A DNA stretch of 64,000 nucleotides from Capitulum mitella (GCA_030062745.1 CP099847.1:25592923-25656922); one strand, 5' to 3'; shown: positions 35,885 to 47,400, counted from the first letter of the stretch. The notes: generated by a model not told the origin, from the sequence alone. Numbers and translations: made by a program.

Positions 35885-36135
35885 GTGAGTGGCTGGTGGC
35901 CGGACGCAGGGCGGCTGTCAGTGTTTGGTGACCGATGGGCAACTTTGAGTATTTGGTGACGGAGGACGACAGCGGTGAGTGTCAAGGAGTGTCAGGTGAC
36001 TGGCTGGTTGACAACAGCGACCGGCGGGACGCCGGCGAATGGTGGCCATGTAGGACAGCGGTGAGCATCTGGTGATTGCGAAGGGAGGCGGTGAGTATCT
36101 GGCAACAGAACAGGACAGCGGTGTTTGGTGATCAA
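35885..36135. repeat. Roughly 30-bp degenerate repeat of the exon donor
   Basis: GACAGCG/GTGAG, the exon-donor sequence at 35885, recurs with GT at 35975, 36061 and 36121 and a related GGCGGTGAG at 36091. Spacings are about 30 bp or multiples of it. Between them lie GTATTTGGTGAC / GCATCTGGTGAT variants. Confidence 0.8.
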
Positions 36136-39100
36136 ACGACAAACCACGGCGGCCCAGCCGCTGGACAGTGACAAATGGGAGAGACGGTCATTTGGTGTTA
36201 CTGAATTAATGCATTACATCCTTGCTATGCATTTCGAAAAGCTGTTTTTGTCGCCATTCAGTGGATAAGAGGCGAATCGGCAAGTATGCTGAATAGTGAA
36301 TAGTGGCACAAATATCACTTTTCACTGAGATGCGCTGGTGTTAGGGGCGTGTCGATAGCTAAGTCGTTTAAGCTTCACACGATACGTATACGCCCGGACG
36401 GCCACGTTTGTTGCTCACAAAGCCTTCCAGATCCACGTCTTCCAGTGAGCGTTTTGCCGTCGACCGAACCCAGACGTTGAATGGTGATCATAAGGGTCCA
36501 GCGGTTCGAAGTGTGTGGTGCTGCTCCTTAGTACCGCCGACCCCAGATCGCTCATGACTGAAAACGTTCACATTGCCGCAGCTGCCGTGCAACTCCTCCA
36601 TTGGTCGTTCGAAAGATGGCTGGAGGTATGTGAAAATTACTTGGCGGGGGGGGGGGGGGCGGAGGGTTGAATAAGGTTTTAGACCGTTCCTTGTCAGTCA
36701 CTGCCATAGGCCTAATAGTGTTGAAATATTTGAAAAGTGGGAGTCTAGACCTTCCATCCCTTGCCCTGAAGGATCTTTAACCATGGTTCGAAGCCACAAG
36801 TTCACTGTCATGGGCCTTATAATGTTGAACTCTTTGAAGAGTGGGAGTCTAAACTTTCCATCGCTTTGCCCTGCAGAATCTTTAACTATGGTTGGAAGCC
36901 AAAGATTTTAAGATGCCATCCTTATTCATTTCTGTCCAATGACGATGAATTCATTCGGGTAATGCTGCAGTAATGGAAATGACACTCGATTTTTAACGCT
37001 GATTCTGACCAAATGCCTGACCTTTTGTGGTGTCGGTGCGGGTAACCTTTGGCCTCATGCTTGAGTGCTGGTCACGCTACGGTTCTTGGCATCAAAGCTC
37101 CAAGTGGCTCGCTCAGTCTGCTAGTCACGCTAAAGTTAAGCGCTACAGCAGAAATTACGCGCGCGTTGACTTAAGTAGTAATTAAATCATGCCAGTCTGA
37201 TGCGAACTTTGCCGTTCTTGAAAATTAATTAAAACTCAAGCCGCTTATGCAGAACCACGCCGATTTTTTACACAAGACTGATTTACACCATTTACGCTGA
37301 AAACGCTGTTCTCATTAAAAGAGGAATGATTAACTTGAGTGGAACGACCTTGATAAACCAGTAGGATGCCATCTTTGGCGCATGGCAAGCACGGTGTACA
37401 TTGTTCGTCTTTAAAGCTGTAGCATGTTTTAGGACATTTTTTGACTATTTATTTCGTCTGATTGCTTTTGTAATTTGAAACGATATTTATCGACCTATTT
37501 CGCTATTTTAAATTTAAAAGTTGCACGTCTTGTGCCTATGATATTGTTCACTGTCATTATGCAGCGATCAAAAAACACCCATAGAAAAAAGGTCTAAGAG
37601 CGAAAACATTGCATCTGGAGTAAACAAGTTGTGAGCCTGCAGAAAATGTTGTCATCGGGCCGGGCCGGTTCAGCCAGACCAGTCTGATGATCTGGTGCCT
37701 AGCTGAATAAGACTCACATGTCGTACAGCCTTGCCGACAAGAAGTTACGAACATTGGATTTCATTTCTTATTTGTTCATCCACCTTTTCATCATCTTTAA
37801 GCCCGATCATTGCCCTCGAAATCCCTTCTTATCGGCGCAATTAAAGCGCAAATCAGATCTTTCCCCTCATCCCATAGCTCCGAAATGATCAGAACTGGAC
37901 GATGGAGCTCCGTCTGTAACCAAACCAATCTGATTTGTCTCTTTGTTGCCCAGTATTTTCTGGTTGTAACCTAACCATTCGTGGCTTCGACGGACAAACT
38001 CGTGAGTTGTTACGCAAGAAATGTACATGAATAATGTGTGTGCTTTAACATCCTGCCATGATATCGCGTTGCGGTCATGCCGTGAAAGGACCATAATAAG
38101 TCATGACGGTGCAGAAGGTGTTGTTATGGCTCTGTTCCCTTCATTCGGAGCCACTGCACTTCAGTTTTCGAGGTGCTTGTTCCGTTTGTGGTGTCCTGGC
38201 CTCTCCATTACCGCATACCTCTCGACGGAGACAGAAAATCTAAAAACAAATCGGCAAAGAACGTGATAAAAGTACATTTGGATCAGCTGAAAGTGAATAT
38301 AAGCTAAATATAAGTTGATGAGCCGATCCCAACAGACAAATTGGACAAGAAGGTACAGCACTAACTGATGGCAAGAAAAAAGATGCGTTTTTGTACCAGT
38401 TAACCCACCCTTGACAGCCTTTATTTATTTATGATATATGAAGACATGACTTGCATCTGCAAGATACTGCCACCATTAAATACCCGCTGCCGTAAGAACA
38501 TGAAGATCCATGTTGCAACCAGTTGTCTCTTTATCTTCGAATCGCCGTCCGTGAAGAGTTCAGAAGTGGTTGATCAGTGATTGCCTTTTGAAGACCTTCC
38601 GTCAGCCCCAGTTCTGACGTTTGACCTTTGCCCTCGGGCGTATTGGCGCCCTTTGGGCGTCCCCCATGACTACCTTTCCATCTGCGGCCGTGCTGTGACC
38701 TTTAACCTTACCCGGATGACCCCGGAGGATGTTCATCCGATATGACGGCAATATTTTTCGTCTCATTTCGCCCCCAGCTGCGGCCTGTGCCTCCTTTTAC
38801 GACGAGGTCTTTCCTGTCCCGGGATGAATCAGGCTTTATGCATTCCACGGCCCGTCAAGATCCTCGACCAGTCGCTCTCTATCAGACGGTTGTGCTTCTC
38901 GATATAGACCTTCTCCTTTGCTTCCAGGCAGTTCAGTGTTGAATCCTCCACCATATTTTTTGGCGGTTTAGGTTTTGCGTCATTGAGCATCTGCACCATG
39001 CGTTTTGGTTTTGAATTAGTAGCCTTCTGCCTCAAGTGGTTCAGTGCTGACAGAATGCCACTCGGGGCCGTCACACTGATCAGTGACCCTCTGCCTTCAG

Positions 39101-39147
39101 GAGGTTCATTGTTGACGGAGTGTCTGATCAGGGACCCTCTGCCTCAG
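36136..39147 (+). other. Intron between LNS3 and EGF2
   Basis: Contains a 14-G homopolymer at 36646-36659, a 104-bp direct duplication at about 36690-36905, and near its 3' end repeated copies of the EGF2 acceptor (about 38925-39156). No exon recognised. Confidence 0.6.
36690..36905. repeat. Two-copy 104-bp direct repeat
   Basis: Both copies share GTGGGAGTCTA (about 36738 and 36841), TTTAACCATGGTT / TTTAACTATGGTT and a common GTCACTGCCATAGGCC / TTCACTGTCATGGGCC start. Confidence 0.8.
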
Positions 39148-39175
39148 ATGGTTCAGTGCTGACGGAGTGCCACTC
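38925..39175. repeat. Repeated copies of EGF2 acceptor and exon start
   Basis: CTGCCTCAAGTGGTTCAGTGC (near 39028), CTGCCTTCAGGAGGTTCATTG (near 39091) and the authentic CTGCCTCAGATGGTTCAGTGC (near 39140) are three related acceptor-plus-exon-start copies. A weaker fourth lies near 38920. The first copy even retains TGCCACTCGGG from the exon. None but the last has an open EGF frame. Confidence 0.75.
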
Positions 39176-39294
39176 GGGACCACCTCACTGTGAGTCCCAG
39201 CCGTGCATGAACGGCGGCCAGTGCTCGGACGGCTGGAACAGGTTCATCTGCGACTGCACCATGACCAGCTTCACCGGCCCAACCTGCACAGACG
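39148..39294 (+). CDS. Nrx-1: Neurexin exon: EGF2 domain
   Basis: Phase 1 at both ends, as usual for EGF exons. It encodes [15 protein letters not shown], then [18 protein letters not shown] and [16 protein letters not shown] with the six EGF cysteines. The CxNGGxCxDGWNR(F/P/Y) motif matches neurexin EGF2. Two phase-compatible acceptors, CCTCAG at 39147 and GTTCAG at 39156, differ by three codons (DGS), so tandem-acceptor use is possible. Confidence 0.95.
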
Positions 39295-39637
39295 GTGTGT
39301 GGCCCGACAAAGAGGAATATTCCGCTACACGAAAACGTGCAACTCCGTGGGAAGCAAAACCAGAGCTGGTTTTGTTTCTTTAGCTCTGGAGAAGTCAGTC
39401 CAGTGGCTTAATGCACCTTGTGTTTGCTTTGTATGCACGGGTTGTGGATGTGCAATGTGCAGATTCATTTGATTTGTGGGACTAAGTCTGCCTTCAATAC
39501 CGGCACGTATTTCATTATTCCACAGTTTACCCATTTGCATTATCAAAGTGTTACAAGATTCAGGCTACTGCGCGGTGTTGTCGAGATGACTTTGGTCTGC
39601 CCCTTTCTGAGTGCGGGCGCCTGCCGTGTGCCACCAG
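39295..39637 (+). other. Short intron EGF2 to LNS4
   Basis: 343 bp, no features recognised beyond splice sites. Confidence 0.6.
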
Positions 39638-39751
39638 AAGCGACCACGGTCAGCTTCAACGGGACGCAGCACTTGATTGTGCCGCTGCACGGCGAGCAGC
39701 ACACTGAGGCCGACGACATCACGCTGCGCTTCAAGACTAGTCTTCCCTCCG
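39638..39751 (+). CDS. Nrx-1: Neurexin exon: start of LNS4
   Basis: Acceptor GTGCCACCAG and donor TCCG/gtgagg; phase 1 at both ends. It encodes EATTVSFNGTQHLIVPL and HTEADDITLRFKTSLPSG. The (F/Y)(N/D)GS/T and TEADD(I/V)(T/S)LRF motifs mark neurexin LNS4. Confidence 0.94.
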
Positions 39752-41241
39752 GTGAGGGAACGGGGCGGGCCGGCCGTCAGCTGAGAAGGTCGGAGTGAAG
39801 GTCGAGCCAGGGCCGGTCCCGGGACGGCCGGCCGCCCAGTCCTGTTCTGCTTGTTGTAGGGGGACTCGAACAGCAGACAGCCGTGCCCGCAACAAGGAAA
39901 TAGGCACTGGCAAATACTGTCGTTGAAAAAAGCGAAATAAATCACGGTTTGGTTATAATTTTATGTGTGATGGATAAAGGAATGAGGAATCGCATTCTTA
40001 TCAGTTCGCTGCTGCTATATTCGCCACTGTGGGGCTCTGCCTGGCGGTATTCGCACCCGATGACAAAGGTTACAAATTTCATTTGATAAAGCCATCACTG
40101 CGAAGAGTTAAATATGTCGCAATTTGCCGCCGGCAAAATCCCTCACCCCCAGCACAGACGGAGCCCTGAGCCGCCGGCCGAGCTCGGCCTTATACGCGAC
40201 GGTGACAGGGTCCTCGCTCATCAAACATTCTCGTCCGGGAAAGTTTTAAGCGGAGCTGCTCGGACTGCACGACTTCGGGAGGCCGCAGGAGCATGACTCA
40301 GCGCGGTGGCCAGGGCCAGCGGCTGCCAGACAAAGCCACGACCCCAGCGACCGGCGCGACCGGCTGAATGGCGCCATTGGCCAGGCGGGCGGCCTTTTCG
40401 GCGCAGTTCGGCAGCGGAGCCGCCGATCGGCCGGACGGCCGGCCGCGGCGCTTCCGCCGGTGGAAATGAGGCGCCGTGAAATCCGCGACCCCGGAACGCT
40501 GATTAGGTCCGGAGCGGGACGCCGCAGCTGCAGATTCGGGTTTCGAAGTGTGATCAGAAATAGACGATTTGGGCACGAGGTGTCCACGTTGTTTAGTGCT
40601 GTTCAACGCTAAATGGCTTGCATGTAGTATCAACTTGTTTTGTTCCTGCCTACCCGCAGTTTGTCAATAGGGGGACAGCGCGTGTTTCCCGTTGGTGCAC
40701 CAAGTGCAGCCATTAGTTTGCTAGCGCAAAAGGAAAGAAACAGAAATGCGGTGCCAATATTTCCATCAGCCGCTATGACCAGATCAGGGACCATTTGCTT
40801 CTCTCAACGACAGGATATTCTGCATGCATCAGCGAGGCCCCGGTAGAGACGGCTGCAACACGAAACGACCACACGCTGTCGGCTAGCGACTGCCTGAGAC
40901 CGCGCGGTACGCCGCAAAGAAATGCAAACAGCAGCCACACCGTGAACGTATACTTCCCTCGTTTAATTTGCATTGAAATGACCTGCTTTCGCCGGGTCTG
41001 CAGTTACATGACGGTCTGCGCCGAGCGACGTGATCCGACCTGTCCTGACCTGCACGATACAGCCTGACCCGTCCGAACAGCGTGGCGCCGCAGTGTGGCG
41101 TCTGACCTGCGCGACATGACCTGACCCGCCGGACCTCGTGACCGACCGACCTGACCTCGTCTGGACCGTGTGACACGACCTGTCCTTGTACGACGTGCAG
41201 CGCATGGTCTGGCCATGTCTGAACCGTACCTGTGCCGCCAG
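39752..41241 (+). other. Intron, LNS4
   Basis: Contains a GC-rich region at about 40130-40520 and a field of GACCTG-type words at about 41030-41200. No exon recognised. Confidence 0.6.
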
Positions 41242-41342
41242 GGCTGTTGTTCGCCACTACTGCCGGCAATCCAGACCGGGTCGAGCTGGCCCTCAGCAGC
41301 GGAAGGATACGGCTCACCCTGAGGATCGACGACACGTACAAG
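41242..41342 (+). CDS. Nrx-1: Neurexin exon: LNS4, GLLFATTAGNPDRVELAL
   Basis: Acceptor TGCCGCCAG and donor AAG/gttggt; phase 1 in, phase 0 out, 101 nt. It encodes GLLFATTAGNPDRVELAL, then SSGRIRLTLRIDDTYK. It ends at the position of canonical splice site 3 in LNS4. The donor GTTGGT is weaker than its neighbours, which fits a regulated site. Confidence 0.93.
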
Positions 41343-43393
41343 GTTGGTGCTGTCGGACGCGACGTGGTCCGTCACCAAAACACGCTGATACGCACGTGTT
41401 CTTCTGCTGGTATGCTTTCGTCCTCGCGTCGTGGTGTAGAAACAATGGCGGAATGATTCTCTCGCTCTTTTTCTCTCTCCTGCACTCAGACACACACCCA
41501 CTCACTCACCTGTTTATCCCTCTTTCTTCCGTTTAAGTCCTAATACGAAGCGTCAGCCATATAAATCTGTTGTGATCGCCCATGGAACTGCGGACACAAG
41601 CATCTCGCCGCCCGCTAAAAACAGTTTTAGACCGAAATGTTAGCAGACCTGAAGACTGGTGTCATAAAATGAATATCTGGGGGTGTTTCTCAACACTGCA
41701 ACGCCGCCCAGTCACCATTCAATGCCAGCAGTGTCTGCCCGTCGGTTGTGACGTCAGCGACAAACCTTCGTCAGCTGGCGCACCGGCCGCAGCTCTCTGC
41801 CGTCCGTCCAGTGTTCCTGGACCTCTCGTAAACGGACGCCGGCGGGCCCATTTGACCGACTCCGTTTGGTATTTCTCCTCACGTTCGGCGGCGATCGCCA
41901 CTAATTTGCCGTATCGACCCGATTTTACGCGGTCATATCGAGACGGCGCTGCCGTTTGTTAACCGGGCCCTGTCGTGGGCGGCGGCGGCGCCGGCGGCGG
42001 CGGCGGCAGCGGGGGCGGCGGCGGCGGCGGGCCGCGCTCTGTTGGGGTGGTGGCCGGCTCGGGGCGTGGCGACGGAGGCTCCTGGGCCCTGTTCGAGGTC
42101 CTGCTTGCGGAGTTGCACAAGCCGTATGCTTGCGGCCAAACACAAGCGCTGTACGGGAATGGTCGCAAGCATTCGCAAACAAATCCAATTCAGAACACAT
42201 TTTCTACATTACAACTTTATTGAACAATACAAATTTACAGTCTTTTACGCTGTATCGAATATTTCACGTACGCAAATGATAACAGTTCGCGACTCCACTT
42301 CCGCCATACTGTCTGGCCTGTCTGCCGTGCGGTTGCTTGCGGTGGATTTACCTGTTTCAGCACAAGCAGCGCAAGCAGCCGCAAGCAAAATGCTTTGAGC
42401 TTGCGCGACATTGTTTACCTCGGCGCTTGAATTTCATTACTGTGTCTCTGGCTACGAGGTTGCGCAAGCAGCCGTAAGCAGGATCTCGAACAGGGCCTGG
42501 TCCTCTACGCAACGACGGAAACTGAGGACAAGCTCAGCATAGGAATGCCACGGCTTGGGACGGGCTCGGGACTTGTTTTCGGGAAAACCGTGACCGCTTT
42601 CCCCGATGGAGGTTATTCGGACCTGACCAAACGAACGCACTGCTCACTTTCACGCCCTGTCCACCGCGGCTGCAGCCTGTCGGATCAGCGGCGTCGCGCG
42701 GCCGGTCAGGATCTCCTATCAGGCAGCGGCACACACGCAGGCACACTCTCCACGCGCAGCCCGGGCGGCCGGCCGCCGCCAGTCTCGGTTATCGCCGCTG
42801 GAGCCGGGCCAGGTCCGAGCTGCCGGCCGCCGGACAGTGACCAGACCCTGCAGACGGACGGCGCTGGCGCCCGCTCGGCCGCCGCGGCGACCGCGACAAA
42901 AACAGGACCCGGCCGGCTGCTGTTTTGCGCGGCCCGCGCCGGCGGAGAGCGTAGGCGGCCCACTGTCGGCCCGACTGTCGGCCGCCCCCGGCTCGCGCAG
43001 GGCGCGGCCAGTGCGGGAGAGCGTTGTTTTTCTATGCAGTTTTTGTTCGCGCAAAACGCGTGCCGCGCAGACTACGCTTTTATGGTCTCAGCCACAAAGG
43101 ATTTCCGCGCCGTCTGGTTTGCTTACGTTTCAGCGCAATTCGCTGGACCTTCCTGCATCGTTCTCACGTTGCAGGACATGTACATGTACGACTGAACTCG
43201 GACAAAGATGCATCCAGCCTCACCAGACTTTCTGGTGTGGAGTCAAAGGTCGTCGGTGAAATACCATAAAATGCATTAGATATAGTTTGCTCCCGAAACA
43301 TTTCGACATGTTTTTGAATCAAAAGCAGCCATGTTTATGCTTTGAGCGTCTCATCTTTTGCAAGCTCTTCATCAAATCGCCTCCTCTTCGCAG
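41343..43393 (+). other. Intron at canonical splice site 3
   Basis: Contains a (GGC)n tract at about 41975-42035, an inverted-repeat element at 42086-42496 and a GC-rich stretch at about 42740-43020. I could not identify an SS3 insert exon with confidence. Confidence 0.6.
42086..42496. mobile_element. 411-bp element with terminal inverted repeats
   Basis: The left end GCCCTGTTCGAGGTCCTGCTT and the right end, whose reverse complement is GCCCTGTTCGAGATCCTGCTT, are inverted copies with one mismatch over at least 20 bp. CTGG lies directly outside both ends (42082-42085 and 42497-42500) as a possible short target duplication. There is no transposase ORF. It is a MITE-like non-autonomous DNA element of unknown superfamily. 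Confidence 0.65.
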
Positions 43394-43502
43394 CGCATCC
43401 ACGCGGGGCAAACGCTCAACGACAACCAGTGGCACCGCGTGGTGATGAAGCGGCGGAATCGGGACATCCAGATCATCATCGACAACGAGCGGCCTCTGAA
43501 CG
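43394..43502 (+). CDS. Nrx-1: Neurexin exon: LNS4, LNDNQWHRVVMKRR
   Basis: Acceptor CTCTTCGCAG and donor AACG/gtgagc; phase 0 in, phase 1 out. It encodes RIHAGQTLNDNQWHRVVMK and IQIIIDNERPLN. The LNDNxWH(R/T)(V/I) motif followed by a basic RR strand is typical of LNS4. Confidence 0.94.
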
Positions 43503-45627
43503 GTGAGCTGCCGGCAAACGGCGAGCCTTCATCCCTGCTTTGCGGAGGAGGTTAACCTGTCTCCTGCTCTCTGTCCAAAGGCACCTCCAAGCGGGGTTCT
43601 TTTGAAGCGGAAATATAGACAGCGAGGAGAGAACATTCGTGCGTGGAGGAGCTGGCCTGCTGCGCATTTCATGAATATTTTACGTTCGGATCCCGGGCCC
43701 CCTTCCATTCGGAAAAGTCCTGAGTGAGGCCACGGCTCCGCCGGTGGGAGGGCAGCGCGAGCTCTCGGCAGAGCGGCGGCGGCGCGGCGCCGGGGGACCG
43801 TTTTGGCTGTACGGCTGCAGCGATGCGGCTCATCTGCATGGCCGGCCTCGGCGCCCGCCCGGCCCGAATGAGCCATCAGGTCGCGCCGGAAGACCGCCCG
43901 TAAACCGGTCCGGGGCGGCTTCATATAATCGCGGCAGGACGACTGCATGGGCCGGGGGCGGGGCGGCGCCGCGGAGGCCTCCGAACCGTTTCGACGCGGG
44001 CGGCCGCCGCCCGTCGGCCCCGCCCGCCGCCGACGTCCCTCTTTCCGGCCCTCTTCTCCAGTCTGTCTCGCTCTCCGGCCAGTCGGAGCGCCGGTGCCCG
44101 GAGAAGCGCCACGCTTCCGGCCGGAGGCGGCCCGGGCCTGGCTAGCCGCCATTCACCGCCGCCCTCGCCGCTTCCGCCGCCGCCGGAGTCGCCGCCACTC
44201 CCGCCTGACTTATCGCGTCGGGCTCGGAAAGTTTTCACGTCCGCTCGGTAATCGAGGGGCCATGAATAACAGATGGCGGCGCGCTGCCAGTCTGCATCCC
44301 CGCCCGCGCGGCCCGGTCGCGCCCGCGCACCGCCGCATATTCATCACCGGCCGGCCTTCGTGGGCGTCCGTCGCCCGGATTTCCTGCGGCAGCCGCGGAA
44401 CGACCCGTGGACGTTTAACGATGTAAATTCCCCGGTGACGGCGAGTCCGACTGCCCGGCCGGCGGCGTCTCAGAAACCCACCGCTCTGGGCGAGTCGGCG
44501 ACGGCTGCGAGAACGCGCACCCTCCCCGCGGCACGCGCCCGGCTGGAGCGAGTTCTCACTCGGCGGCCCGCCAGTGGCGACGGGCGGGCGCCGGCCTCGG
44601 CAGCGGAACTTCTGCGTCCCGCACGACCGAGGCGGTTCCGGGAACGTCAGAGGCCTCGCCGGAGACCCGGCAGAATTCTGCGCTCGGCGTCCAGTTTCCC
44701 TGAATGTCGCGCCATGGCGCCGCCAGAACTGGGGCGGAAAACAAGACGTTCCGCATGATTTGAGTGCGGCACAGTCTGGCGGCGTTGTTCTCGTCAAAGC
44801 GTTGTCAGACACACGGCGCCGACTGGTGTCGGCTTGCGCGGGCATCTTTGAGTCAACGGCTCTCGCCGAAATATTTTGGCAAATGGGCTTGTCGATCTGC
44901 TGCAAGACTGGCGGCAAGACGAACTACATCTCGGTATGCCGAGTGGATCATCTTGCCCCGGAATGAATTGTCCACTTTGTTTCCTTTATTTCATTTTTCT
45001 CTGAATATTTCATTGTCTGGATGGCTTTATCTAGTCATCCAAAGTGCTGCTGGGGAAAATGACATAAAAAACACAAGCAACCTGGGCGAAAACAAATCTT
45101 GGCTCGGATCTCCAAAATGTGTGTTCAGTACAAGAAATGCCCTGTTTTTCACCAGCACAGTTAAGGCTGGTTAACGTTAGTACCTTACACTTTACGTTAC
45201 GACAGAGTTCATCAGAGTCGTCTGCGTCCTTCTAAATCTTCGAAAATGGGACGGCAACCTCACCTCATATATTATAATAACTTGGCGGCGGGCGCATAAT
45301 TGCAGTGCCGTGAACTCCTTCGTCTTGGATTGCTGCGGGACAACTCCTGTTGCATAACAGTAGTGACATAACCATGGGCGAGCACTGTCTCTCCGATGAC
45401 ATGCGATGATCGCCTATTTTCCGCCCCATTATCTGCACGCCACCTGGAACCAAATACGTCTCTCTCTCCGTCTCTCTCTCTCTCTCCCTCCCTCTCTCCC
45501 TCTCTCTCTCCCTCTCTCTTTCTCTCTCTTTCTCTCTCTCCCTCTCTCTCTCTGTCCCTCTCTCCCTCTCTCTCTCTTCCTCTCCCTCTCCGTCTCTCTC
45601 TCCCTGCCTCTCTCTCCGTCTCTCCCT

Positions 45628-45683
<56 letters not shown>

Positions 45684-45845
45684 TTCCCTCTCTCTCTCAG
45701 TCTCTCTCTCCCTGTCTCTCTCTCCCTCTCTCTCCCTCTCCCCCTCTCTCTCTCCCTCTCTCTCCTTCTCACTCTCTCTCCCTCCCACTCTCTCTCACTC
45801 TCCCTTCCCCTTGCCGTGCGTGTGACCGTCCCGCCCCGCCGGCAG
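43503..45845 (+). other. Intron, LNS4
   Basis: Strongly CpG-rich at about 43730-44740, with many spurious long ORFs. A CT-rich microsatellite occupies 45455-45800, directly upstream of the acceptor. No exon recognised. Confidence 0.6.
45455..45800. repeat. CT-rich microsatellite before the large LNS4/LNS5 exon
   Basis: About 345 bp of (TC)n with CCC and TGTC interruptions. Like the tract at 8746-8890 it abuts an acceptor. The Ser/Leu and Arg/Glu open frames on both strands are low-complexity artefacts. Confidence 0.93.
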
Positions 45846-46454
45846 AGCACCTCGAGCCGAACCTGTCGGCGCTGCGCACCAAGTTCCTCCACATCGGCGG
45901 CATGTCGACGTCGTCCAGCGGCGCGTTTGGCGCGCCGAACCTGGTCGGCCACCTGCAGCACTTCTACGTGAACGGGCAGCCCGTGCTGGAGCTGGTGCGC
46001 CAGGGCCACCTGAACGGCACGGGCGGCTCGGCGCGGTTCGGCCGGCAGCGGCCGGCGCCGCTGAAGCCCGTCACCTTCCAGTCGCGCTACTCGTTCGTCG
46101 CGCTCGGCCAGCTGCGCGCCTACTCCTCGGTCAACGTGCACTTCCAGTTCCGCACGCTCGAGCCCACCGGCCTGCTGCTCTACAACGGCGGCAGCGGCCA
46201 GGACTTCCTCGCCGTCGAGCTGGTCAACGGCCACGTGCGCTACGTGTTCGACCTGGGCGATGGCGCCATGCACGTGCGCGACAACCATCACGGCACGCTC
46301 AACGACAACAACTGGCACGCGGTGACGATCGGCAGGTCCGACTCGCACCGGCACCACGCGCCCACGCACATGCTCATGGTGGACGAGCGGACGGTCACCG
46401 TCACCAGCATGGGCCCGAACAAGAACCTCGACCTGCAGGGTCTGCTCTATGTCG
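45846..46454 (+). CDS. Nrx-1: Neurexin large exon: end of LNS4 and most of LNS5
   Basis: A 609-nt exon, the largest of the gene, with acceptor CGCCGGCAG and donor GTCG/gtgagg, phase 1 at both ends. It encodes the end of LNS4 (FLHIGGMS, PNLVGHLQHFYVNGQPVLEL), a linker and then LNS5: PVTFQSRYSFVALGQLRAYS, VHFQFRTLEPTGLLLYNGG, DFLAVELVNGHVRYVFDLGDG, LNDNNWHAVTIGR and NLDLQGLLYVG. The VTF..(R/K)(Y/S)S(Y/F)VAL and (D/E)F(L/I)(A/V)VELV(N/K)G motifs are neurexin LNS5 signatures. Confidence 0.96.
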
Positions 46455-47029
46455 GTGAGGAAACTCGACGACGGTTACGTCTCTCCGGTTTTCACCCTTG
46501 TATAGTTAGCGGCCGTTGAGTTTGGAATGGAGAAACTCCTAAACGTAATGTTAAAGAAGCGTGGTAACCAAGGGCATAACCAGCATTTCTTAAGGGGGAG
46601 AGCTCAGTGTGAAGTGAAATCATACGAAAATCGCCTACCGGGAAGACCATGCGCAATGGTTTTCACAAAGAATGCGGGACTAAGGGGGGGGGGGCGCCAC
46701 CAGGCTGCGTCTGTGGTGGTAACTCCGAAGAAACACTGTTTTGTTTCACCACGTTTCCGTTACGTTAAGTTAAGGCATAGCTATATCACTTATCAGACAT
46801 ACCTTTATCATGACCTAATCGACAGACTAGAGGGACCAATGAGCGAAACGCCCCTAAGCCCCAATAACCAACCAACCAACCAATGAGCGAAAGGAACGTA
46901 AGCCGCAGACTCAGAGCGGTCGGCTGAACACCGCAGCACGGCGTTTTCCGGCCTCAGACCTGGTACCGTTCCCGTTCGACCACCTGCCGGCCGGCGGCTG
47001 ACCGCCGCGACCCGGGCCCGGTGCCGCAG
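46455..47029 (+). other. Short intron, LNS5
   Basis: 575 bp. Contains a probable diverged repeat with an 11-bp poly-G near 46684-46694 and an (ACCA)n stretch near 46868-46883. Confidence 0.6.
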
Positions 47030-47191
47030 GTGGAGTCCCTGACGAGGTGTACGGCCGGCTGCCGGCCGAGGTCAAGTCCCGGTTCGGCTACAAGGGCTGC
47101 CTGGCCAGCCTGCAGCTGGGCGGGGAGGAGACCGCGGACCTGGCGCGGCACCCGGTCATCCCCAGCAGCTCCGTGGTGGCCGGCTGTGTCA
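47030..47191 (+). CDS. Nrx-1: Neurexin exon: end of LNS5, GCLASLQLGG
   Basis: Acceptor GGTGCCGCAG and donor GTCA/gtgagt; phase 1 at both ends. It encodes GGVPDEVYGRLPAEV, then YKGCLASLQLGGEE and PSSSVVAGCVS. The F/Y-(E/Q/K)-GCLAS(L/V) motif and the SSxVVxGC linker match LNS5-EGF3 in other neurexins. The last 32 nt and the donor are included in a 65-bp tandem repeat that runs downstream. Confidence 0.95.
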
Positions 47192-47400
47192 GTGAGTGAT
47201 ATGTCACTCCCACGAGGATGGTGTCCCCGGCAGTTCCGTTGTGGCCGGCTGTGTCGGTGAGTGAGGTGTCACTCCCACGAGGATGGTGTCCCCGGCAGTT
47301 CCGTGGTGGCCGGCCGTGTTGGTGAGTGAGGTTTCACCCCCATGAGAATGGTGTCCCCGGCAGCTCCATGGTGACCGGCTGTGTCCGTGAGTCTGGTGCC
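47160..47400. repeat. 65-bp tandem repeat duplicating exon end and donor (4 copies)
   Basis: GTGAGT occurs at 47192, 47257, 47322 and 47387, exactly 65 bp apart, each preceded by a copy of CAGCTCCGTGGTGGCCGGCT-like exon sequence and GTGTC. Intron part: TCACTCCCACGAGGATGGTG. The authentic donor is the first. Confidence 0.93.

Noticed and set aside
39603-39637. Extending the LNS4 start exon upstream (CRVPPEATT)
   Set aside because: The frame is open, but the acceptor CCACCAG at 39637 gives the exact phase-1 join (CTD-E-ATTVSF) and the expected homology start.
45272-46369. 365-codon minus-strand ORF rich in Arg/Glu
   Set aside because: It is the antisense of the CT microsatellite and of the neurexin exon at 45846-46454.
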